A DNA stretch of 64,000 nucleotides from Clostridium ragsdalei P11 (GTDB taxonomy: Bacteria; Bacillota; Clostridia; Clostridiales; Clostridiaceae): NCBI RefSeq assembly GCF_001675165.1, contig NZ_LROS01000016.1:1-64000 (forward strand), written 5' to 3'. Positions 54,695-62,167 of the stretch are shown in pieces. Both the position numbers and the translations under genes were made by a program. Below the pieces are notes generated by a model. That model was not told the origin of the DNA and made no database searches. It saw nothing but the letters and a program-made list of their open reading frames with translations. Numbering within the stretch: the stretch's first letter is position 1; every line of letters starts with the position of its first letter.

Positions 54695-56228
54695 TTCTGT
54701 TGCTTTAATGGTAATTACTAAAGAAATTAAGAAGCTGACCTATGTTAAAGAAATAATTGTGGGTATGGGAACAGATCTTAACAAAGAACTATCTGAAAAT
54801 TTAAATTTAAGTAATGACCAAATAAGAAATCTTACACCAAATGATTTCTTTATTGCAGCTTATGTGTCAGATGAAGAAGAAAATCCAACTGAAAGTATTG
54901 TAAGTAAAGTAAATGAGCTCTTAAATTCAAAGGAAGAAGAACGTGAAAGTGAAAACGAATACAAGCCTAATACTTTTAATGCTGCACTTAAGCATATGAA
55001 AGATGCAAATATGGCAATTATTTCACTACCGGGAAAGTATGCAGCAGATGAGGCAAGAAAAGCTCTTAAAAATGGACTTAACGTTATGCTGTTTAGTGAC
55101 AATGTAACTGTTGAAGATGAAATAGAATTAAAGAAGATGGGCAGAAGTAAAGGACTTCTTGTAATGGGACCGGATTGTGGAACCGCTATAATTAATCATG
55201 TCCCGCTATGCTTTGCTAATGTTGTTAGAAAAGGTGATATAGGAATTGTTGGAGCATCAGGGACAGGTACTCAGGAAGTTACAGTTCTTATTGACAAATT
55301 AGGTGCTGGAATATCTCAGGCAATTGGTACTGGAGGAAGAGATTTAAAAAGCAGCGTTGGTGGAATTATGATGATTGAAGGATTTAAGGCACTAATTGAA
55401 GATCCAGATACAAAAGTAATAGTTTTAGTTTCAAAGCCACCAGCTCCTGAGGTAGCTAAAAATATATTAGATATGGTATCAAGTACAAATAAACCAATAG
55501 TTGTAGATTTTATAGGCGGAGATAGGAAAGCAATTGAAGACAGTGGAGCTTATGCCTGTGTAAGTTTGGAAGATGCGGCATATAAGGCAGTAGCACTTTC
55601 TAAGGGCAATCCTGTTTGTGACTATACCTCCTTTGCACAGCCTATAGAAGAAATAGACAAATTAGTTGAGCAAGAAGCTGCTAAATTTGACAGTAAACAA
55701 AAATATATAAGGGCATTATATACAGGTGGGACTTTAGCTGATGAGGCTATGAAGTTACTTGGCAAAGAAGGATTTGATATATATTCAAATATTCCACTTA
55801 AGAAAGAACTTAGACTTAAAAATATATTAAAAAGTGAAAAAAATACTTGCATTGATTTAGGAGACGATGATTTTACTGTTGGCAAACCTCATCCAATGAT
55901 TGATCCAATGGGAAGAGTAGAAAGATTACCTCAGGAAGCAGAAGACGAGGAAGTAGCAATAATTCTGATGGACTTTGTAATAGGTTATGGCTGTCATGCT
56001 GATCCAGCAGGAGAGATGTTACCTGGAATTATTGATGCAAAGAAGAATATGGAAAGTAAGGGCAAATACCTTTGTGTAGTTGGTTATATTTGTGGAACAG
56101 AGAATGATCCACAAAATTACAAAGCTCAAAAAGAAAAACTAGAACAAGCTGGGGTTATACTTATGCCATCCAATGCACAAGCTGTTAGATATTGTGCAAG
56201 ATTGATGAAAAAAATAAATAGTAAATGA
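54654..56228 (+). CDS. allF: FdrA/AllF-like protein
   Basis: A 524-residue protein related to the alpha subunit of succinyl-CoA synthetase and called FdrA (E. coli AllF). Nucleotide/phosphate-binding-type glycine loops appear in GDIGIVGASGTGTQEVT near residue 200, GIGTGGRDLKSSVGG-like sequence just after and LYTGGTLADEAMKLLG near 360. A conserved DDDFTVGKPHPMIDP block follows. The start has AGGAGGG nine bases ahead, inside the previous gene. It is one of three parts of the carbamoyltransferase with the products before and after. Confidence 0.88.
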   Translation: MKFCVDIRKNTYYDSVALMVITKEIKKLTYVKEIIVGMGTDLNKELSENLNLSNDQIRNLTPNDFFIAAYVSDEEENPTESIVSKVNELLNSKEEERESENEYKPNTFNAALKHMKDANMAIISLPGKYAADEARKALKNGLNVMLFSDNVTVEDEIELKKMGRSKGLLVMGPDCGTAIINHVPLCFANVVRKGDIGIVGASGTGTQEVTVLIDKLGAGISQAIGTGGRDLKSSVGGIMMIEGFKALIEDPDTKVIVLVSKPPAPEVAKNILDMVSSTNKPIVVDFIGGDRKAIEDSGAYACVSLEDAAYKAVALSKGNPVCDYTSFAQPIEEIDKLVEQEAAKFDSKQKYIRALYTGGTLADEAMKLLGKEGFDIYSNIPLKKELRLKNILKSEKNTCIDLGDDDFTVGKPHPMIDPMGRVERLPQEAEDEEVAIILMDFVIGYGCHADPAGEMLPGIIDAKKNMESKGKYLCVVGYICGTENDPQNYKAQKEKLEQAGVILMPSNAQAVRYCARLMKKINSK

Positions 56229-56243
56229 AGGGAAGTGATTGGT

Positions 56244-57659
56244 TTGACTGCAGTAAATGAATTATTTAACAAAAACATTAAGGTCATTAACTTAGGATTA
56301 GAATCTTTCTCCAAAGATTTGAAAGATCAACATGTACCATGTATTCATGTTAATTGGAGACCACCAAGTGAAGCAAGCAAAGGACTTTCTCTTTTAGAAG
56401 ACGAAGGCATAGCATCTAAAATTGAAAAAGCTAATAAAGAAGCAATAGATAGACTTCTAGCTGCAAAACCAATACTTATTGGAGTAGGTCAAGCTGGGGA
56501 AGTAATACCTGGGATGACGAAAAAAACGATTCTTCATGCAGGACCACCAATAACATGGGATAAAATGAGCGAACCAGTTAAGGGAGCTATAATTGGTGGA
56601 CTAATTTACGAAAAGTTGGCATCAAATGAAGAAGAGGCAATTAAATTGGCATCTTCCGGAGAGATAACATATGATTGCTGTCATCACCATTCAACAGTTG
56701 GTCCAATGGCAGGTGTGGTTACGTATTCGATGCCAGTTTGGATTTTAAAAAATAAAACTTTTGGTAATTATGCATATTCCACATTTAATGAAGGATTAGG
56801 CAAAGTATTGAGATTCGGAGCATATAGTAGTGAAGTTATAGATAGATTAAATTGGATGCAAAACTCACTTGCCCCAGTACTAAAAGCAGCTTTAGAAATA
56901 AAAGGGAGTATAGATTTAAAAACAATAATAGCACAGTTCCTTCAGATGGGTGATGAAGGACATAATAGAAATAAAGCTGCAACGTCACTTTTGTTTAGAG
57001 AACTTGCACCAGCAATTGTAAAAACTAAATTTTCAGATGAACATAAGGCAGCTGTCTTAACATTTATTGATAAAAATGATCATTTCTTTTTAAATATTTC
57101 CATGCCGGCTTGTAAATGCAGTTTAGATCCATTAGAAGATATTGAATATTGTACAATACTTACAGCAATGTCCAGAAATGGAACTGATTTTGGAATTAGA
57201 GTAGCTGGGACAGGTAAGAAATGGTTTACAGCTCCTTGTGAAATGGTACGAGGGTTATATTTCCCAGGTTTTGATGAAAGCGATGCTAATGCTGATCTTG
57301 GTGATAGCTGCATAACTGAAACAGCTGGAATTGGTGGTTTTGCTATGGCAACAGCACCAGCAATTGTTAAATTTGTAGGGGGAACGCCAAAAGATGCAAT
57401 TAATTATACAACCACTATGTATGAGATAACTTATGCAGAAAATAATGCATACAAGATACCGAATATTAACTTCAGAGGCACACCTACTGGAATAGACATG
57501 AGGAAAGTCATAGAAACAAGAATACTGCCTGTAATAAATACTGGAATTGCCTGCAATAGAGCGGGAGTAGGACAGATTGGAGCGGGAGTAGTCAATCCGC
57601 CAATGAAGTGCTTTGAAGATGCACTTAAATCGTTTATTAAAAAATATAATTTAAAATAA
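56244..57659 (+). CDS. allG: DUF1116 protein, AllG-like (YlbE)
   Basis: About 471 residues of the DUF1116 family (E. coli YlbE/AllG). Conserved stretches are VNWRPPSEASKGLSLL near residue 35, GVGQAGEVIPGMTKKTILHA near 80, DCCHHHSTVGPMAG near 150 and GGFAMATAPAIVKFVGG near 365. TTG 56244 is preferred because GTG 56235 overlaps the AAGGGA site. It pairs with FdrA to form the carbamoyltransferase core. The histidine run HHH and the conserved cysteines may be functional, but the mechanism is not known to me. Confidence 0.87.
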   Translation: MTAVNELFNKNIKVINLGLESFSKDLKDQHVPCIHVNWRPPSEASKGLSLLEDEGIASKIEKANKEAIDRLLAAKPILIGVGQAGEVIPGMTKKTILHAGPPITWDKMSEPVKGAIIGGLIYEKLASNEEEAIKLASSGEITYDCCHHHSTVGPMAGVVTYSMPVWILKNKTFGNYAYSTFNEGLGKVLRFGAYSSEVIDRLNWMQNSLAPVLKAALEIKGSIDLKTIIAQFLQMGDEGHNRNKAATSLLFRELAPAIVKTKFSDEHKAAVLTFIDKNDHFFLNISMPACKCSLDPLEDIEYCTILTAMSRNGTDFGIRVAGTGKKWFTAPCEMVRGLYFPGFDESDANADLGDSCITETAGIGGFAMATAPAIVKFVGGTPKDAINYTTTMYEITYAENNAYKIPNINFRGTPTGIDMRKVIETRILPVINTGIACNRAGVGQIGAGVVNPPMKCFEDALKSFIKKYNLK

Positions 57660-57673
57660 ATGGAGGGTATATT

Positions 57674-58465
57674 ATGAACATTATTGATTCTTTCAAAAAT
57701 GTACAAATGTATGATTTAACTCAAAAAATTAGCCATTTAACGCCGCCATGGCCAACTTATGAACCACTGCAAATCAAGTTTTTCAAAAGACTTTCATCAA
57801 ATGGTGCAAATGGCCAAGTATTAACTCATTCTAATCATGTAGGTACTCATCTTGATGGTTCGCTGCATTTTTGTACTCATGGAAGAGACATTTCATCTAT
57901 TCCACTTGAAGAATTAGTAGCACCAGGAGTTGTTGTTGATATTTCTGATATAGCAGAAGACTACGGAATATATACCTCAAAAGATATTATGCAAAGAGCG
58001 GATGTTAGAAAAGGTGACATACTAATAATCCATACTGGTTATCACAAATATGCATGGGATGAGCCAGAAGCTGATGAAGAAAGAGTAATGATGAGACATC
58101 CAGGTCCAACAAAAGAATTCTCAAAATGGTGCAGGAAAATGGAATTCAAATGGTTGGGAGTTGATTGTGGTTCTGCAGATCATCCAATGAATACAAAAAT
58201 TCGTGAATGGGCTCCAAAAGAAGCTAAGAAGGCAGAAAAATATTTGAGAGCTAAATATGGTAAGGGAATTGCAGATTTTTGGCCTGATGAAGACTATCAG
58301 TTAATGCATTATGATTTGTTCCCTTATAATATTGTACATGCTGAAAATTTAGGTGGAGATATTGATAAGGTATTGGGAAAGAGATTAGTAATAGGGTGCT
58401 TCCCATGGAGATTTGTAGGTGGAGAATCCTGCATATGCCGTATAGTTGCATTTGATGCTAAATAA
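57674..58465 (+). CDS. Cyclase/kynurenine formamidase-like metal hydrolase
   Basis: A 263-residue member of the cyclase family, which includes kynurenine formamidase and isatin hydrolase, enzymes that open cyclic amides or cleave formamides with Mn or Zn. The metal motif reads SNHVGTHLDGSLHFCTHG near residue 55 (the usual HxGTHxDxPxH, with the Pro changed to Ser and shifted context), then DILIIHTGY, GVDCGSADHP and HAENLGG. In this operon it could open a cyclic imide made by the molybdenum hydroxylase, producing the ureido acid for the AllFGH-like enzyme. That assignment is inference. Confidence 0.82.
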   Translation: MNIIDSFKNVQMYDLTQKISHLTPPWPTYEPLQIKFFKRLSSNGANGQVLTHSNHVGTHLDGSLHFCTHGRDISSIPLEELVAPGVVVDISDIAEDYGIYTSKDIMQRADVRKGDILIIHTGYHKYAWDEPEADEERVMMRHPGPTKEFSKWCRKMEFKWLGVDCGSADHPMNTKIREWAPKEAKKAEKYLRAKYGKGIADFWPDEDYQLMHYDLFPYNIVHAENLGGDIDKVLGKRLVIGCFPWRFVGGESCICRIVAFDAK

Positions 58466-58519
58466 TTAAATTAGAAATACAAAAACAAAAATTTGAATTA
58501 AATAGAAAGGATGTTGAAA

Positions 58520-59203
58520 ATGATAGTAGATAAAATGGAACAAAGTTTAAGACCAGTTGAAACACCATTGGCACAATATCCGCCAAAGGTAATAACTATG
58601 GCTAGTGGAGATAAATTAGTAATTCGTCAAATTAGAAGGGATGAGGTTCCTCATATATTAGAAGCAGTTAAACCTCTAATGATAGTAGAAAAGGATTTTT
58701 ATGATATAGTTGCATCTAGAATATATTCAGAATTATTAGGATATTACAGATACAGAGTTAAGGATGAGTATTGCTTAATCGGAACTATAGATGGAGTTAT
58801 AGTAGGAATTGTTAATGGTCGTACTGTTGATGATAAGGTTGGAATGTCTTATCATACTATGACATTAAGACAAGGACTTAGAATAGGAGCACAGTTATTT
58901 GCAGCTAAAATGGAATACCATCTTGATATCTTAAAGCAAGAAGAAGTTTGGATAGTTGCAGAAAGTCCAAATGGATTTAAAAGATGGATGATTGAATATG
59001 AATTAGAATCAAGACCGGAAATATGGCACGAATTAGGGGGTGTACCAACGTATGTATTAACTAGGGCATTATGGGAAAAACATAAAGCTGATAAATTAGC
59101 TGGACGACGTCCAGTAAGTGCTGAACTATTAAAGACTACTGAAAACCCAATCCTCCCAGAAACTTATGCTCAGATTCCGGGATATAAAAGATGCGCGAAG
59201 TAG
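58520..59203 (+). CDS. GNAT-like protein of unknown function
   Basis: About 227 residues. The middle (IRQIRRDEVPHILEAVKPLM to GTIDGVIVGIVNGRTV) looks like an N-acetyltransferase fold, but the usual R/Q-x-x-G-x-G/A acetyl-CoA loop is not clear; RQGLRIGAQLF is the nearest match. The C-terminus is rich in proline and charged residues. It overlaps the thiolase-fold gene by 13 bp and so probably works with it. It could bind a CoA ester without being an acetyltransferase. ATG 58520 fits AGAAAGG better than ATG 58511. Confidence 0.55.
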   Translation: MIVDKMEQSLRPVETPLAQYPPKVITMASGDKLVIRQIRRDEVPHILEAVKPLMIVEKDFYDIVASRIYSELLGYYRYRVKDEYCLIGTIDGVIVGIVNGRTVDDKVGMSYHTMTLRQGLRIGAQLFAAKMEYHLDILKQEEVWIVAESPNGFKRWMIEYELESRPEIWHELGGVPTYVLTRALWEKHKADKLAGRRPVSAELLKTTENPILPETYAQIPGYKRCAK

Positions 59204-60390
59204 GAATTGTTGGTGTTGGCCATACTAATTTTGGTAAATTTTCAGGGGGGACTTTTATCGATATGATCAGTATGGCAGCTGTAGAAGCACTTGATGATGC
59301 CGGCGTTAAACTAGCCGAAGGACAGCATGGAATAGATCAAGTTTTTGTAGCTACAATGGGTGCTGGTATATTAAATAAACAAAGTGGTATTGCATCTGCA
59401 CTTGTAGACACTTTGAATTTAAGACCGGCAATGGCTGAAACTGTAGAAAATGGTCCTGCATCGGGTGCTTCAGCAATAAAACTAGGTTATATGGCAATTG
59501 CCAGCGGAATGTGTGATGCTGTTCTCGTCGTTGGCGGTGAAATGATGAGAGTTGTCAGTGGATGGGAAGGCACAGACTTTGTTGCTACCATGCTTCATCC
59601 TGAGGCAGAATATAATTATGGTATAACGCTTCCAACGCTTGCAGGAATGTTTACAAGATTGTGCATGGAAAAGTACGGAATTACAGAAAAGGATTTAGCA
59701 ATTGTATCAGTCAAAAATCATGAAAATGCACTGCATAATCCGGTAGCTCATCTTCATATAGTACCAAATCTTTATGCAATTACTGAAGACGAAGACGCCG
59801 GTATAGTTAATCCTTATGTGGCTTCTCCACTTAGATTATACTCAGTTTGTCCAGTTTCAGACGGTGCAGCAGCAGTTTTGCTGTGTGCTATGGATAAAGC
59901 TGATAGATTTGCAAAGAAACCAGTTAAAATTGCTGGAATTGGTCAAGCTACAGATACACATGCAGTAGCAGAAAGAGAAGTATCCACAGATTTACTTGCA
60001 GTAAGATTGGCAGCACAAAACGCATACGAAATGGCAGGATTAAAACCTGAGGATATTGACGTAGCAGAACTTCATGATGCATTTCAGATACTTGAAATTG
60101 TAGAATCTGAAGAAGTTGGTTTCTTTAAGAGGGGAGAAGGCCACATAGCAGCTAGAAATGGTGAAACAAAAATTGGAGGTAAGATTCCAATAAACACATC
60201 AGGAGGCTTAAAGGCAAAAGGTCATCCACTCGGTGCAACGGGAGTTTCACAAGTCGTAGAAATTGTAAAACAACTGAGAGGGGAAGCAGCTGGTCGTCAG
60301 GTAAAAGGTGCTAAGGCTGGGCTCGCTGTAAACTTCGGTGGATTTGGCAATAATGTTGTAGCAACAATACTCACAAAGGAGGCGGAGTAA
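59191..60390 (+). CDS. Thiolase-fold protein lacking the catalytic cysteine
   Basis: A 399-residue member of the SCP-2-like thiolase group. The motif where the nucleophilic cysteine should sit reads VENGPASGAS: proline 89 (codon CCT at 59455-59457) replaces it. The other active-site blocks are kept: AELHDAFQI near residue 293, INTSGGLKAKGHPLGATG near 338 and AVNFGGFGNN at the end. Thiolase-fold proteins without this cysteine that pair with DUF35 partners include the steroid side-chain aldolase Ltp2. A retro-aldol cleavage of a CoA ester is therefore as likely as thiolysis. The DUF35 gene follows after 2 nt. Confidence 0.85.
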   Translation: MREVGIVGVGHTNFGKFSGGTFIDMISMAAVEALDDAGVKLAEGQHGIDQVFVATMGAGILNKQSGIASALVDTLNLRPAMAETVENGPASGASAIKLGYMAIASGMCDAVLVVGGEMMRVVSGWEGTDFVATMLHPEAEYNYGITLPTLAGMFTRLCMEKYGITEKDLAIVSVKNHENALHNPVAHLHIVPNLYAITEDEDAGIVNPYVASPLRLYSVCPVSDGAAAVLLCAMDKADRFAKKPVKIAGIGQATDTHAVAEREVSTDLLAVRLAAQNAYEMAGLKPEDIDVAELHDAFQILEIVESEEVGFFKRGEGHIAARNGETKIGGKIPINTSGGLKAKGHPLGATGVSQVVEIVKQLRGEAAGRQVKGAKAGLAVNFGGFGNNVVATILTKEAE

Positions 60391-60392
60391 CT

Positions 60393-60734
60393 ATGGATGA
60401 AAAAATGTACGCTTACAAATGTACAGTCTGCGGGCAGCTCCACCATCCAAAGCATTTTGTATGTAAAAAATGTGGTAATAGATCATTTGAAGAAGTTCCG
60501 CTAGAAGGTGAAGTAACACTTTTAACTTACACAAAAGTGTATAATCTTCCTGAAGGATATATGAAACCGTATTTATACTTTGGCATAGTTAAATTTGAAA
60601 ATGGTCTCACAGTAAGCGGCCAACTAGAAGTAGATAACCCCGTCATAGGAATGAAACTTATATCAACAGTAGGAGTTGTCAAAGAAGGCACAAATAATGA
60701 TTGCTATGGGTTTATTTTTAAAGATATAAAATAA
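60393..60734 (+). CDS. DUF35 OB-fold protein with Zn ribbon
   Basis: A 113-residue partner protein with a rubredoxin-like zinc ribbon (CTVCGQ and CKKCGN, within residues 10 to 30) followed by the DUF35 OB-fold (LLTYTKVYNLPEGY, YLYFGIVKFENGL). Such proteins bridge subunits and position the CoA ester in thiolase, HMG-CoA synthase and Ltp2-type complexes. GGAGGCGGAG precedes the start. Together with the thiolase-fold protein before it, it should form a stable complex. Confidence 0.88.
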   Translation: MDEKMYAYKCTVCGQLHHPKHFVCKKCGNRSFEEVPLEGEVTLLTYTKVYNLPEGYMKPYLYFGIVKFENGLTVSGQLEVDNPVIGMKLISTVGVVKEGTNNDCYGFIFKDIK

Positions 60735-60769
60735 TAAGATAAGTAAAGAACACTAGTGGTTTAATTATT

Positions 60770-60830
60770 AAAACACCCCTGATAATATGGCATGATTATA
60801 CGTAAATGCATAATATTTTAGGGGTGTTTT
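60770..60830 (+). terminator. Long-loop hairpin between DUF35 and the molybdenum hydroxylase genes
   Basis: AAAACACCCCT 60770-60780 pairs perfectly with AGGGGTGTTTT 60820-60830, with 39 nt between. The only T-run is within the stem, so it is a poor terminator and might instead be an attenuator or a regulatory hairpin that divides the operon. Confidence 0.5.
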
Positions 60831-60859
60831 GTGAGTATTATTAATTAGGAGGAATAAAA

Positions 60860-61696
60860 TTGCAAGATTTTCAGTATATAAAGCCTAAAAATTTAGAAGA
60901 AGCTTTAGAACTGATAGATAAATTTGGCAAAGAAGTCAAGATATTAGCTGGTGGGACAGATGTAATAGTTGGTCTTAAAGGTAATACAGTGCATTGTAAA
61001 TATCTTGTTGATATAAAAGGTATAAATGAACTAAGGGGTATAGAATATAATGAGGTCGATGGATTGTCTATTGGCTCCCCAGTTACTCTAAATGAGATAA
61101 TTGAATCTGATAAAATTGGACCAAGTTATAAAGTATTAATTGATGCTTCTAAATCTCTTGCTAATGCTTTAATAAGAAATAGAGCTACATTAGTTGGAAA
61201 TATATGTAATTCATCACCTGGAGGAGATATGCTTCCAACTTCACTTGTGCTAGAAGGAAAAGTTTGTGTTTCATCAGTAAACGGTAACAGAGAAATACCA
61301 CTTAAAGATTTCTTTACTGGAGTTAAGAGAAATGCATTGAAAACAAATGAAATGGTGACAAAAGTTATTTATCCACCAATAAAAGGAGAAGGAAGGTTTA
61401 TAAAGAAATCAAGAATAAAAGGACATGACCTTTCACAAATAAGTGTTGCTGGATATTTAAAGGAAAATGGAGACTTGAAAATTTCATTAGGTGCAGTTGC
61501 TCCTACACCAATTTTAGTTGAAGATTTTGATAACTATAAAAATAAAAACCTTATAGCAGATAAAAATAAAATCGCTGATAAAGTTATGAGTAAAATTAAT
61601 CCAATTGATGATGTAAGAGCAACGAAAGAGTACCGATTAGCAATGGCTAGGTATTTAACCTGTGAAATTTTAAAACAGCTAGGGGAGGGAAAATAA
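60860..61696 (+). CDS. Molybdenum hydroxylase, FAD subunit (second complex)
   Basis: A 278-residue FAD-binding subunit of the CoxM/XdhB family. It shows KILAGGTDVIVGLKGN near residue 30 and RNRATLVGNICNSSPGGDM near 108. TTG 60860 follows AGGAGGAAT and is the only sensible start. It is the first gene of a FAD, Fe-S, Mo set, an order unlike the purine hydroxylase at 22670. The gene belongs with the PucR/AllFGH operon by position, though a hairpin lies in front. Confidence 0.9.
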   Translation: MQDFQYIKPKNLEEALELIDKFGKEVKILAGGTDVIVGLKGNTVHCKYLVDIKGINELRGIEYNEVDGLSIGSPVTLNEIIESDKIGPSYKVLIDASKSLANALIRNRATLVGNICNSSPGGDMLPTSLVLEGKVCVSSVNGNREIPLKDFFTGVKRNALKTNEMVTKVIYPPIKGEGRFIKKSRIKGHDLSQISVAGYLKENGDLKISLGAVAPTPILVEDFDNYKNKNLIADKNKIADKVMSKINPIDDVRATKEYRLAMARYLTCEILKQLGEGK

Positions 61697-61698
61697 AC

Positions 61699-62166
61699 AT
61701 GATGGAAAAGATACATTTGTTTGTTAATGGAGAAGAAATTTTTGAAGAGATACCTTCAAATAGCACCCTGCTTTGGTTTTTAAGAGAGAAACTTGGATTA
61801 ACAGGAACTAAGGAAGGATGCGGCGCTGGGGAATGTGGTGCTTGCACCGTTATTTTAAATGGTAAAGCTGTTAACTCTTGTTGTGTTATGGCATTAGAAG
61901 CTGCAGAGGGAGAAGTACAGACAATTGAAGGTGAAGCAAAGAATGGAAAATTGTCAAAACTTCAAAGAGAATTTATTAAGCATAATGGGCTACAATGTGG
62001 TTTCTGTACTCCTGGAATGATAATGTCAGCTAAAGCATTATTAATTAGGAAACCTCATCCTAAAAAAGATGAAATTAAAGAAGCTATGCAGGGAAATCTA
62101 TGTAGGTGTACAGGTTATGAGGCAATTATAGAATCTATTGAAGCAGCATCAAAGGATGGTGAATAA
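61699..62166 (+). CDS. Molybdenum hydroxylase, [2Fe-2S] subunit (second complex)
   Basis: A 155-residue subunit with GCGAGECGACTVILNG plus a later cysteine (AVNSC), and QCGFCTPGM and CRCTGYEA for the second cluster. It starts 2 nt after the FAD subunit stop, behind GGGGAGGG, and is followed by the Mo subunit after 1 nt, so the three are translated together. Confidence 0.93.
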   Translation: MMEKIHLFVNGEEIFEEIPSNSTLLWFLREKLGLTGTKEGCGAGECGACTVILNGKAVNSCCVMALEAAEGEVQTIEGEAKNGKLSKLQREFIKHNGLQCGFCTPGMIMSAKALLIRKPHPKKDEIKEAMQGNLCRCTGYEAIIESIEAASKDGE

Positions 62167-62167
62167 T

